NCBI GenBank assembly: GCA_965216135.1
Contig: CBDCFL010000021.1
Span: forward strand, 186,001 to 250,000
From: CBDCFL01 sp965216135
Lineage (GTDB): Bacteria; Pseudomonadota; Alphaproteobacteria; Rhodobacterales; Rhodobacteraceae
Length of the DNA: 64,000 nt
Reading direction: 5' to 3'
In this document: one piece after another, positions 25,207 through 32,716 of the stretch
Layout of the letters: every line of letters starts with the position of its first letter
How positions within the stretch are numbered: the first letter of the stretch is position 1
Translations under genes and position numbers: made by a program
Notes under the pieces: model-generated
The model's database searches: none
Told to the model about the DNA's origin: nothing
The model's input: only the letters and a program-made list of their open reading frames with translations

Positions 25207-25566
25207 TTAAACGAGTTCAGGCGGGACAGGTCGTAAAACTGCGCCGAGTAAAGGTCCGCGAAATCACCGCCGGACCGCAAGGGCAGATATCTAAAACAGC
25301 CAACCAGGCGGCCGGAGGGTTCGTCGCTGATCAAAATATGGGCGCACGATGCATCAAACTGATCCGCATCGCGACTTTGGCCCGCTGCATGAACAAACGA
25401 CGCGCTGCGCAAGTGCTGGCACGCGGCGATATCGGCTCGGGTCTCGGCGCGCCGGGCCTGGTAATGTCCAAGCGTAAACTTCATTTGCAGGGCACCGGTG
25501 TTGTAACGTGGTGGATCTGGCTTAGACTAGCGTGTCGCCACGACCGCCAAAAGTGGGAAATTGCCC

Positions 25567-25968
25567 GTGCCAAAGGTCTCAAAATCGGACGCTGAATGGA
25601 AAGCGCAGCTTTCCGATCTGGCCTATAGAGTGACCCGCAAACATGGAACCGAGCGCGCACATACCCACGACAACTTTGCGAGTTCGCCCGGCACGTTTCA
25701 CTGTGTCTGCTGCGGTGCGCCGCTTTTCGATCAGGCGCACAAGTTTGACAGCGCAACCGGCTGGCCTTCATTTTATCAGCCCGCCGAAGATGCCGAGATT
25801 GGCGAGTCCGCCGACAACAAGCTGTGGGCGCGACGAACCGAAGTGCACTGCACTAATTGCGCCGCGCATCTGGGGCATGTTTTCCCCGACGGACCGGTGC
25901 CCACGGGCCTGCGCTATTGCATCAACGGGGTAGCGCTTGATTTTGAAGGTGGCAAAAAGGGCGACTGA
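25567..25968 (+). CDS. msrB: peptide-methionine (R)-S-oxide reductase
   Basis: About 133 residues. SDAEWKAQLSDLAYRVTRKH opens the SelR domain. Two CxxC zinc pairs are visible (CVCC and CTNC), with KFDSATGWPSFYQP, HLGHVFPDGP and the catalytic cysteine in GLRYCINGVAL. It reduces methionine-R-sulfoxide in oxidised proteins using thioredoxin. GTG at 25567 gives the usual short N-terminus (PKVSKSDAEW) and suits the GGGAA upstream; TTG at 25561 is possible. It is divergent from the olsB remnant and convergent with bamE. Confidence 0.94.
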   Translation: MPKVSKSDAEWKAQLSDLAYRVTRKHGTERAHTHDNFASSPGTFHCVCCGAPLFDQAHKFDSATGWPSFYQPAEDAEIGESADNKLWARRTEVHCTNCAAHLGHVFPDGPVPTGLRYCINGVALDFEGGKKGD

Positions 25969-25977
25969 GGGCGCGCA

Positions 25978-26430
25978 TCAATTCAGCAGACCGGCCGCAT
26001 TGGTCCGGCCAAGATTGCCGAAAATCGCCTCGAGTATCCCGACATCCGCCAAGGCAGTATCCGTGATGCGGCTGGTCAGGCGCACGACCTGCCCCTGTTC
26101 GAGACCAAATGTCTCGACATTGCTGACATTGCCGCGCGCGTCAAATCTGATGCGCAGCACGCGGCGCTCAATTTCCTGAGGGGCCTGAAACGCGACTTTG
26201 CGGAATTTGCTTTCGACGTAATACCAGGCATTGTCTTGGCGCAGGCTGCTGGTTGCCGGTGGACCGATTGATCCTGACAAAGACTGTTTTGTATCTTGGC
26301 CGATTACAATTGCGGCAATATCTGCATCACGCGGCACGAAGCCGTGGTTGCGGAAGCTCGCCGAACATGCAGCCAGCAAGCCAAGGGCCGCAAGCATGCC
26401 GCAGAGTAATTTTCGCCGCCACCCAGCCAT
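25978..26430 (-). CDS. bamE: outer membrane protein assembly factor BamE (SmpA/OmlA)
   Basis: A 150-residue lipoprotein. The signal peptide has a basic start and the lipobox LAAC (Cys about residue 22), so the mature protein is lipid-anchored and expected at the outer membrane. The SmpA/OmlA domain shows VIGQDTKQSLSGSIGPPATS, AWYYVESKFRK and RVLRIRFDARGNVSNVETFG. It supports the BAM complex that inserts beta-barrel proteins. It is divergent from yceD, as in related genomes. The bamD partner gene is also in this window (45366-46202). Confidence 0.9.
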   Translation of the reverse strand: MAGWRRKLLCGMLAALGLLAACSASFRNHGFVPRDADIAAIVIGQDTKQSLSGSIGPPATSSLRQDNAWYYVESKFRKVAFQAPQEIERRVLRIRFDARGNVSNVETFGLEQGQVVRLTSRITDTALADVGILEAIFGNLGRTNAAGLLN

Positions 26431-26500
26431 AAAGGCCCCCTTGCCCGATAGTCCGTTCGCTTCTATTCGGGCTTATAGCAGCAAATAGACCGGTTCAAGA

Positions 26501-27070
26501 ATGCAAGGCCCTGATCAAAACCTTCCGCCCTGGTCGGCCCCGGTTCGCATCAGCGATCTGCGCAGCGACCGACCGGTTGAATTCGCGTGTGCGCCGGATG
26601 CGGCCCAGCGCCGTCAGCTGTGCGACTTGCTGGGCATATCCGATCTGCGCAAGCTGCGGTTTGCCGGTCAAATTGTCGCGGCCGGTCAAAGCGACTGGCG
26701 CATTTCCGGCACGCTGGGCGCGACTGTAGTGCAGCCATGCGTGGTCACGCTTGAACCGGTGACAACCCGCATCGATGAACCGGTGGTGCGGTATTTTACT
26801 AACGGTCTGGCCGAGCCGGACCCGGGCAGCGAAACCGAAATACCGAGCGATGAAACCAGGGAACCGCTGGGGGCATTCGTTGACCCGGGCCGGGTTATGG
26901 TTGAGGCGCTGGCACTGGCCATACCCGCCTACCCCCGCGCAGAAGGGGCTGATCTGGCCGAGCGCCAATTTTCCGGGCCAGGCAAAGAGCCGATGTCCGA
27001 CGAAAAAGCGCGGCCGTTTGCAGGGCTTGCGGATATGCGCAGGAAACTGAGCGGTTCGGAGCCGGAGTAG
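26501..27070 (+). CDS. yceD: DUF177 / YceD family protein
   Basis: A 189-residue protein of the YceD (DUF177) family, which in most bacteria precedes rpmF and is linked to 23S rRNA handling. Typical parts are LRKLRFAGQIVAAGQSDWRI, GTLGATVVQPCVVTLEPVTT and VDPGRVMVEALALAIPAYPR. The tail MSDEKARPFAGLADMRRKLS resembles the family's C-terminal end. Unlike the usual arrangement, 435 bases including a fold-back repeat separate it from rpmF, so co-transcription is uncertain here. Confidence 0.9.
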   Translation: MQGPDQNLPPWSAPVRISDLRSDRPVEFACAPDAAQRRQLCDLLGISDLRKLRFAGQIVAAGQSDWRISGTLGATVVQPCVVTLEPVTTRIDEPVVRYFTNGLAEPDPGSETEIPSDETREPLGAFVDPGRVMVEALALAIPAYPRAEGADLAERQFSGPGKEPMSDEKARPFAGLADMRRKLSGSEPE

Positions 27071-27118
27071 GTTTGGGCAGAACGGGACGACGCGGACATG
27101 GGGCAAAAGCCGAGCTGA

Positions 27119-27325
27119 GGGCAGCGCAAGACCGCGCGTGGGCGCCTCTACCGCCCGAGGTCTTCGCTTTATGGTGTCGCCGCATCTTACATTCATTCGG
27201 GTGTGCAGGCGGTGAAGTAGCGCCCGCCCGTCGCACCAAAGGTGCGCCACTAAACATTGGCATGCCTCTGGCATGACGGGGCGGTCGGGCGCTGCCCGGC
27301 GGCACTTCGTGCCTTTATTCCGGGC
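27119..27325 (-). repeat. fold-back repeat, copy B (reverse orientation)
   Basis: Read on the minus strand it opens with CCCGG, inner GGCAC-GAA-GTGCC, CCGGGC, then GGGCAGCGCCCGACCGC. The inner block with CGCCTGCACACCCGAATGAA and CACCATAAAG is nearly identical to copy A. It closes with GCGGTCTTGCGCTGCCC. Copy B carries about 50 extra bases after the left arm, which include two small hairpins (CATGCCAGAGGCATG and GCACCTTTGGTGC). Confidence 0.85.
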
Positions 27326-27468
27326 GACGGTGTTTCGTTCAATCGCCAACGCGGGCTCAGACCAGTCATGGTACACTCCGCTCAGTCCAATGGCCGCGGA
27401 TTGCCTTCAAACAGGGTTGGACACCGCTTCGTGAAGCGCGTAATAGACGGCGGAAACGTAACGCAGCC

Positions 27469-27493
27469 GGGTTTTCCGGCGTCCGGAAAACCC
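27469..27493 (+). promoter_or_regulatory. perfect hairpin directly upstream of rpmF
   Basis: GGGTTTTCCGG (27469-27479), loop CGT, CCGGAAAACCC (27483-27493). The ribosome site AGGA follows at 27496 and the start codon at 27506. There is no T-run after it. The position in the leader suggests control of L32 synthesis or RNA stability more than termination. Confidence 0.5.
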
Positions 27494-27505
27494 TAGGATA
27501 TTGAC

Positions 27506-27715
27506 ATGGCTGTCCCTCAGAACAGAATTACCCGCTCAAAGCGGAACATGCGCCGCGCCCATGATAGCCTGATGGCAGCCAACCCGGCAGAATGCCCAAA
27601 TTGCGGCGAATTGAAACGTCCGCATCATGTTTGTGGCGCTTGTGGTCATTATGATGATCGCGAGGTTATCGCCCAGGGCGACGACATCGATCTCGATGAC
27701 GATGATGCGGCCTAG
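27506..27715 (+). CDS. rpmF: 50S ribosomal protein L32
   Basis: A 69-residue protein. The N-terminus MAVPQNRITRSKRNMRRAHD is the L32 signature, followed by a zinc ribbon with two CxxC pairs (CPNCGELKRPHHVCGACG). The C-terminus is acidic (DDIDLDDDDAA). It is part of the large ribosomal subunit near the peptidyl transferase centre. The next gene is plsX after 26 bases, the common arrangement linking ribosome and phospholipid synthesis. Confidence 0.97.
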   Translation: MAVPQNRITRSKRNMRRAHDSLMAANPAECPNCGELKRPHHVCGACGHYDDREVIAQGDDIDLDDDDAA

Positions 27716-27741
27716 TCGCCGCTGACCCGGCGCCGGGGACC

Positions 27742-28851
27742 ATGGACCCAAAGCCAAGCGATCCACAAAAAGGTGCCGCGCGCACCGTCATCTCGGTTGA
27801 TGCAATGGGCGGAGATCGCGGCCCCTCGGCGGTGGTCGCGGGAATTGCGCGTTCTGCCGCCAAAAACCCCGACATTTCATTTCTGCTGCACGGTCCCAGC
27901 GACAAGTTGCGCCAGCTTGTCACCCGCTGGCGTCTGATCGACCGGGTTGGGATCCGCAACGCCGAGCATGTCGTGGCCATGGATGACAAACCCAGCCAGG
28001 TGATGCGCCACGGCAAGGACACGTCGATGTGGTCGGCGATCGAGGCGGTGAAAGCTGGCGAGGCAGCGGTGGCTGTCAGCTGTGGCAATACCGGCGCGCT
28101 GATGGCGGTGTCGATGATCCGGCTGCGCAAATTGCCCGGTGTCAACCGGCCTGCCATTGCCTGCCTTTGGCCGTCGCGTAACGCCCATGGCTTTAATATC
28201 ATGCTGGATGTCGGCGCGGATATTCGCGCTGATGCCGGCGATCTGTTGCAATACGCGCTGATGGGTGCCTCGTATGCGCGCAACGGGCTGGGGATTGTGC
28301 GGCCGCGTGTCGGATTGCTGAATGTCGGCACCGAGGAACACAAAGGCCGCTCGGAGTTGAAAGACGCCCACGAAATGATCGCGCGCCGCGCCGAGGTGGG
28401 CGGCTACGAATTTGTGGGATTTATCGAGGGCGGCGATATTCCGAAATCGAATGTCGATATTATCGTCACCGACGGGTTTACCGGCAATGTTGCGCTGAAA
28501 ACCGGCGAAGGCACGGCGCGGCTGATTGGCGATTTCCTGCGCGAAGCGTTTCGGGCGACGCCCTTGTCGCGCATTGCAGCGCTTTTGGCGCTGACCTCGC
28601 TGAGCCGGTTGAACAAGCGCATCGACCCGCGCCGGGTTAATGGCGGCGTGTTTCTTGGGCTGAACGGCACGGTGATCAAAAGCCACGGAGGCGCGGATGC
28701 CACCGGGGTTGCCGCGGCAATAAAACTGGCCGTGCGGCTGGCCGAAAGCGGCTTTACCGAACGCCTGGCGGCGCGGGTTGCGTCGGTTGAAATTGACGGT
28801 CAGGATGAAAGTGCAGCCACAGAGCAAGAAAAACGGGCCGGAGGCGGGTAG
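27742..28851 (+). CDS. plsX: phosphate acyltransferase PlsX
   Basis: A 369-residue protein. It opens with VISVDAMGGDRGPSAVVAGI, the PlsX signature. Other parts are AVSCGNTGALMAVSMIRL, GFNIMLDVGADIRADAGDLL, VGLLNVGTEEHKGR and IIVTDGFTGNVALKTGEG. It makes acyl-phosphate from acyl-ACP, the first step of phosphatidic acid synthesis with PlsY. The stop codon is immediately followed by the fabH start codon, so the two genes are translationally coupled. Confidence 0.96.
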   Translation: MDPKPSDPQKGAARTVISVDAMGGDRGPSAVVAGIARSAAKNPDISFLLHGPSDKLRQLVTRWRLIDRVGIRNAEHVVAMDDKPSQVMRHGKDTSMWSAIEAVKAGEAAVAVSCGNTGALMAVSMIRLRKLPGVNRPAIACLWPSRNAHGFNIMLDVGADIRADAGDLLQYALMGASYARNGLGIVRPRVGLLNVGTEEHKGRSELKDAHEMIARRAEVGGYEFVGFIEGGDIPKSNVDIIVTDGFTGNVALKTGEGTARLIGDFLREAFRATPLSRIAALLALTSLSRLNKRIDPRRVNGGVFLGLNGTVIKSHGGADATGVAAAIKLAVRLAESGFTERLAARVASVEIDGQDESAATEQEKRAGGG

Positions 28852-29305
28852 ATGACGCGACGGGCAGTTGTTCGGGGTGTTGGGCATTACCTTCCCGATC
28901 GCGTTGTACCAAACAGCGAATTTGAATCCACGCTGGAAACCAGCGATGAATGGATCCGCGCGCGCACTGGCATAGAGCGCCGGCACTTTGCAGCTGACGG
29001 TCAGACAACATCGGACATGGCCGCAGATGCGGCGCGCGCGGCGCTGGCCGATGCCGGGCTGGGCGCAGACGATATTGATGCGATCATAGTCGCGACATCG
29101 ACCGCCGATCTTACATTTCCGTCCGCTGCGACCATCGTGCAAAGCGCGCTTGGCATGATCCATGGCTTTGCCTTCGACGTTCAGGCCGTATGCGCGGGTT
29201 TTGTTTTTGCCATGGCCAACGCCAATGCGCTGATTCTTTCCGGCCAGGCCGAGCGCGTGCTGGTTATCGGTGCCGAGACATTCAGCAAGATCATGGATTG
29301 GTCCG

Positions 29306-30709
29306 TGTCGGTAACACGCGATATGTCCGGTTTATGTACCAGATGATCTGTCCGGTTTTAGAACGCCTCCAAGCCATGGAGGGAGGCGATGCGTCGGACG
29401 GAGCAGGTACAGGGACTGAGATTGATGAAGTTCGAGGAGGTTTACGGGCGCACCCATCGGGGTGGCTTGAGCCAGGCGGAGGCGGCGGAGGTTCTGGGTG
29501 TCTCGGAGCGCACCTTCCGGCGCTGGCGCGACCGCTACGAGGCGGAGGGAGCCGACGGTCTCTACGACCGCCGCCTGGGCCGCCTCTCGGCGCGGCGCGC
29601 GCCGGTGGACGAGGTGGCGCGGGTGCTGGAGTTGTTCGACACCCGCTACTGGGACTTCACGGCCAAGCACTTCCACGAGAAGCTGGTGGCCGATCACGGC
29701 TTCAAGCGCAGCTACAACTGGCTGCGGCTGAGCTTGCAAGCCCATGGGTGCAGGCGCGCGGCGCCCAGGCGTGGGGCGCACCGGCGCAAGCGGCCGCGCC
29801 GTGCCCTGCCCGGCATGATGTTGCACCAGGACGGCTCGAGCCACGAGTGGGTCCCCGGTCGGTGGTGGGACCTGATCGTCACCATGGACGATGCGACCAG
29901 CGATATCTACTCGGCCTTCTTCGTCGCCGAAGAGGGCACCATGTCGAGCTTCCAGGGGGTGTCCGAGGCGATCCGGGCCAAGGGCCTGTTCTGCTCGCTC
30001 TACGCCGACCGCGCCAGCCACTACTGGAACACGCCCGAGGCCGGCGGCAAGGTGGACAAGGACACCCCGACCCAGGTCGGCCGCGCCCTGGCGCAGCTCG
30101 GCATCGAGTTGATCCCGGCCTACTCGCCCGAGGCAAGGCGGCGCTCGGAGTGCATGTTCGGCACCTTGCAGAAGCGCCTGCCCCAGGAACTCAGGCTCGC
30201 CGGCATCACCGACATGGTCGAGGCCAACCGCTTCCTCAAGGAGGTCTTCCTGCCACAACACAACGCCCGCTTCGCGACCCCGGCCGAGGACCGGGGCACC
30301 GCCTTCGTCCCCTTCACCGGCGCGCTCGACGACATCCTGTGCATCCACGAGGAACGCACCGTCTCAAACGACAACACGGTGCGCTACAAGCGCCTGGCAC
30401 TTCAGATCCCCGCCGGCCGCCACCGCCGCCATTACGTCAAGGCCAGGGTCCGCGTCCACGAATACCCCGACGGCACAATGGCCGTCTTCCATGGACCGCG
30501 ATGTCTGGCGCGATACCACGCCGATGGCCAACCGATCGACAGCCAAACCCGCGAGGCCGCGTGACCCGCTTCGACGCGACCGACCGGCGCCCTGTGGACA
30601 AGTGGACAGCCGCTCCGCGACCGACCACTTGTCCACAGGGCCAGAAACCGCAACAGAAGCGGTCAACTCATATGGTACATAAACCGGTCAACTCAGAATG
30701 TTCTCGACA
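29306..30709 (+). mobile_element. ISNCY/IS1202-like element inserted in fabH
   Basis: The ends read TGTCGGTAAC on the left and TTCTCGACA on the right (imperfect TGTCG inverted ends). Further inside are inverted copies of CCGGTTTATGTACC. The flanks carry the duplication GATCATGGATTGGTCCG (29289-29305 and 30710-30726), 17 bp. The element is 1404 bp and has one intact transposase gene in the same orientation as fabH. A long duplication of this kind fits the IS1202-type group formerly placed in ISNCY (from memory). Confidence 0.9.
29389..30564 (+). CDS. ISNCY-family transposase
   Basis: A 391-residue protein. The N-terminal helix-turn-helix reads GLSQAEAAEVLGVSERTFRR, then WRDRYEAEGADGLYDRRLGR. 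The integrase-like core has PGMMLHQDGSSHEWVPGRWW, VTMDDATSDIYSAFF and PEARRRSECMFGTLQKRLPQ with the expected D, D and E. The C-terminal part contains VRYKRLALQIPAGRHR. It is complete and starts with ATG preceded by GGAGGC. Its reading direction matches fabH, so it could lie on read-through transcripts from plsX. Confidence 0.9.
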   Translation: MRRTEQVQGLRLMKFEEVYGRTHRGGLSQAEAAEVLGVSERTFRRWRDRYEAEGADGLYDRRLGRLSARRAPVDEVARVLELFDTRYWDFTAKHFHEKLVADHGFKRSYNWLRLSLQAHGCRRAAPRRGAHRRKRPRRALPGMMLHQDGSSHEWVPGRWWDLIVTMDDATSDIYSAFFVAEEGTMSSFQGVSEAIRAKGLFCSLYADRASHYWNTPEAGGKVDKDTPTQVGRALAQLGIELIPAYSPEARRRSECMFGTLQKRLPQELRLAGITDMVEANRFLKEVFLPQHNARFATPAEDRGTAFVPFTGALDDILCIHEERTVSNDNTVRYKRLALQIPAGRHRRHYVKARVRVHEYPDGTMAVFHGPRCLARYHADGQPIDSQTREAA

Positions 30710-31286
30710 GATCATGGATTGGTCCGACCGCGGCACCTGCGTGCTGTTTGGTGATGGTGCGGGGGCATTAATATTGGAAGCGCACGAGGGCGCGGGCACA
30801 AACGCCGATCGCGGCATATTATCGGTCGATCTCAACTCTGACGGACGCTATGACGACATCCTTTACGTGGACGGTGGCGTTTCGACGCAAAAAACCGGCC
30901 TCTTGCGGATGCAAGGCAAGGAAGTGTTCCGTCACGCGGTTGAGAAATTGGCCGCAACTGCCCGAAAAACATTGGAAAAAGCCGATCTGACCAAAGACGA
31001 TGTTAACTGGGTTGTGCCCCATCAGGCGAATTTGCGAATCATCAAGGCCACCGCCCAGAAACTGGGCCTGCCAATGGAGCGTGTGGTGGTCACAGTCCAA
31101 GATCATGGCAATACCTCTGCCGCGGCGATCCCGCTGGCGCTGTCGGTTGCAAATGCCGAAAATAAGTTCGCCCGTGGCGATCTATTGCTGGCCGAGGCGA
31201 TTGGCGGCGGACTGGCCTGGGGATCGGTCGCCCTGCGCTGGTAGCTTAAAACCGCTTATGTTAAGTCCAAAAGACAAGTCTGCGTA

Positions 31287-31316
31287 TTGACTTGGGTTTT
31301 TGTGCGAACGTATCTT
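31287..31316 (+). promoter_or_regulatory. sigma-70-like promoter for ihfA
   Basis: TTGACT (31287-31292) and TATCTT (31311-31316) are 18 bp apart, and the ihfA start lies 28 bases downstream. This would make ihfA expression independent of the broken fabH operon. Confidence 0.55.
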
Positions 31317-31344
31317 TTGAGAACAACCAACAGGCGGGGATGCT

Positions 31345-31644
31345 ATGAGCAATTCTACATTGACCAGGATGGATCTTTCGGAGGCGGTATTTCGCGAAGT
31401 CGGCTTGTCGCGCAACGAAAGCGCGCAACTGGTCGAGACCGTGCTTGACAATATGTCGGACGCTCTGGTGTCCGGCCAAAGTGTCAAAATCTCATCGTTC
31501 GGCACATTTTCTGTCCGTTCAAAATCGGCCCGCGTCGGGCGCAACCCGAAAACCGGCGAAGAAGTGCCCATTTTGCCGCGCAGGGTGCTGACTTTTCGAC
31601 CATCGCATCTGATGAAAGACAGGGTGGCGACCGGCAACCGGTAA
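31345..31644 (+). CDS. ihfA: integration host factor subunit alpha
   Basis: A 99-residue DNA-bending protein of the HU/IHF fold. It starts TLTRMDLSEAVFREVGLSRN, as IHF-alpha does. The DNA-intercalating arm is VGRNPKTGEEVPILPRRVLT with the conserved proline, preceded by VKISSFGTFSVRSKSARVG. It pairs with IHF-beta (not in this window) to bend DNA by about 160 degrees at specific sites in transcription, replication and recombination. The MerR-type regulator gene follows after 13 bases. Confidence 0.95.
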   Translation: MSNSTLTRMDLSEAVFREVGLSRNESAQLVETVLDNMSDALVSGQSVKISSFGTFSVRSKSARVGRNPKTGEEVPILPRRVLTFRPSHLMKDRVATGNR

Positions 31645-31657
31645 AGGCGCAACTTCG

Positions 31658-32518
31658 ATGGACAAATCGCCAGAGGCGTTTCGCACCATTTCAGAGGTGG
31701 CCGACTGGTTAGGCACGCCCGCCCATGTGCTCAGGTTTTGGGAGAGCCGATTTTCACAGGTCAAGCCGGTCAAACGCGCTGGTGGACGGCGGTATTACCG
31801 GCCCGCGGATATGGCGCTTTTGGGCGGTATCAAACGCTTGCTTCATGATGACGGCATGACTATTCGCAGCGTACAGAAATTGCTTCGCGAAACTGGCGTC
31901 AAACATGTGGCCACGTTCAGCCCGCCGCTTGATCTTTCCGCCGATGCGACCAACGGGCCATTGCTTGAAGGTGAGGCAATCGCCGGATTTGCCCATGACG
32001 TGCCCACAGCACCGGCTGAAAATGTGATCCCGTTGATGCCTGCGGGGGCCGAGGATGCGGATCCCGACATCAGCGTTGAAGAGGCCGAGCGATTGATCGC
32101 GCCTGCCGCATCTGCCGGGCCTGCGGCCGCGCAAACGGGCGAACCGGAAGACACCGAAGCCCAATTCGCCGCCAGTCTGGAACCCCAGGAAGCCGAATTG
32201 CCGCTGGCAGACGAGGCCCCGCCGCTGGTGTTTTCGCACCGCAGCCGCGATGTGCCCGCCGCTGCCAATGAAAGTGCCGACGATGCTGCACCTGTGTTGG
32301 TCGCGTTTGGACCTGACATCGCGCCGGAGCCCGACGACCCCCAAGGCGCACCGGATGCCAACGCGCCGGTGCCAGAAGCAATGATGGTCGCGCGCCTGTT
32401 GCGGCGGGCATCGCGGCAGACATCCAAACGGGGCCAGGGTGAGGTTGCCGGGCAATATGCGGCCCTGTCGGCGCGTCTGACCAAGCTGCGCGAACAGATG
32501 CAGGCGAGCGACGCCTAG
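31658..32518 (+). CDS. MerR family transcriptional regulator with long acidic tail
   Basis: A 286-residue protein. Residues about 8-75 form a MerR helix-turn-helix and wing: FRTISEVADWLGTPAHVLRF, WESRFSQVKPVKRAGGRRYY, RPADMALLGGIKRLLHDDGM. The remaining two thirds is rich in Ala, Pro, Glu and Asp and probably disordered, except for a basic helical C-terminus (MMVARLLRRASRQTSKRG, then SARLTKLREQMQ). No metal or ligand-binding cysteines are seen. This regulator is commonly found after ihfA in alphaproteobacteria, and its target is unknown to me. Confidence 0.85.
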   Translation: MDKSPEAFRTISEVADWLGTPAHVLRFWESRFSQVKPVKRAGGRRYYRPADMALLGGIKRLLHDDGMTIRSVQKLLRETGVKHVATFSPPLDLSADATNGPLLEGEAIAGFAHDVPTAPAENVIPLMPAGAEDADPDISVEEAERLIAPAASAGPAAAQTGEPEDTEAQFAASLEPQEAELPLADEAPPLVFSHRSRDVPAAANESADDAAPVLVAFGPDIAPEPDDPQGAPDANAPVPEAMMVARLLRRASRQTSKRGQGEVAGQYAALSARLTKLREQMQASDA

Positions 32519-32583
32519 CCGGCATTTCGCACCGACCTGGACCCTTGCTCCTGCCCAGAAAACCGCTATTTAAGCTGCGATGT

Positions 32584-32660
32584 CGGGCTATGGCGCAGTC
32601 TGGTAGCGCGTCCGTCTGGGGGACGGAAGGTCGCAGGTTCAAGTCCTGCTAGCCCGACCA
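32584..32660 (+). tRNA. tRNA-Pro (GGG)
   Basis: A 77-base cloverleaf. The acceptor stem is CGGGCTA/TAGCCCG, with encoded CCA at the 3' end. The anticodon stem TCCGT/ACGGA encloses the loop CTGGGGG, giving anticodon GGG. The T-loop reads GGTTCAAGTCC. It follows the MerR-type gene and is followed by a terminator. Confidence 0.97.
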
Positions 32661-32670
32661 ATCGACAGAT

Positions 32671-32701
32671 GCCCGCGCCCGATGCGGCGGCGGGCGTTTT
32701 T
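32671..32701 (+). terminator. intrinsic terminator after tRNA-Pro
   Basis: GCCCGC (32671-32676) pairs with GCGGGC (32690-32695), followed by GTTTTT. It lies 11 bases after the CCA end of the tRNA and just before the next gene's ribosome site. Confidence 0.8.
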
Positions 32702-32716
32702 GTCCGCGGGGGAGCA

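Larger units (their letters stand above)
23294..25484 (-). pseudogene. olsB: L-ornithine N-alpha-acyltransferase OlsB, broken by an IS and a stop codon
   Basis: The N-terminal part (25484 down to 25207) gives MKFTLGHYQARRAETRADIA, RSASFV, CAHILISDEPSGRLVGCFRY and LYSAQFYDLSRLNSF. The C-terminal part continues below 23745 with KHPIIEIGRFCALSEGLSPD, VRVAWAAITRLVDDFGFAMM and VGCSSFPGTDPAPYR. A TAA at 23573-23575 follows, after which coding-like text continues (AFEHLYAHHRAPRRWAPGVK, then HVFTGLQVSSIPPARQRLL) to a stop at 23294. OlsB makes lyso-ornithine lipid from ornithine and acyl-ACP. Two independent lesions, an IS at TTAA and the in-frame stop, show it is dead. No olsA neighbour is present. 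Confidence 0.88.
27071..27505. other. noncoding region between yceD and rpmF
   Basis: It holds the inverted copy B of the fold-back repeat (27119-27325), then about 140 bases with no recognised feature, then a perfect hairpin just upstream of rpmF. Long frames that run through here, such as one on the minus strand antisense to yceD, are repeat artefacts. Confidence 0.65.
28852..31244 (+). pseudogene. fabH: beta-ketoacyl-ACP synthase III (FabH), split by an IS
   Basis: The N-terminal part (28852-29305) has VVRGVGHYLPDRVVPNSEFE, RTGIERRHFAADG and the catalytic cysteine in FDVQAVCAGFVFAMANA. The C-terminal part (30727-31244) has GTCVLFGDGAGALILEAHEG, the catalytic His in WVVPHQANLRI and Asn in DHGNTSAAAIPLAL, ending GGGLAWGSVALRW. 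Removing the element and one copy of the 17-bp duplication joins the halves in frame (WS-DRG). FabH starts fatty acid synthesis from acetyl-CoA and malonyl-ACP. With Cys and His/Asn on separate fragments, no active enzyme can be made from this locus. Confidence 0.93.

Noticed and set aside
26495..27376. Long minus-strand open frame antisense to yceD and through the fold-back repeat
   Set aside because: Its sequence is the complement of yceD and the repeat, with no protein features; the shared RLHTRMNVR text with the frame at 3503-3904 comes from the DNA repeat.
29190..31244. A 684-residue fusion protein reading from fabH through the IS
   Set aside because: The frame crosses the IS in a non-coding phase; only its last part is FabH.
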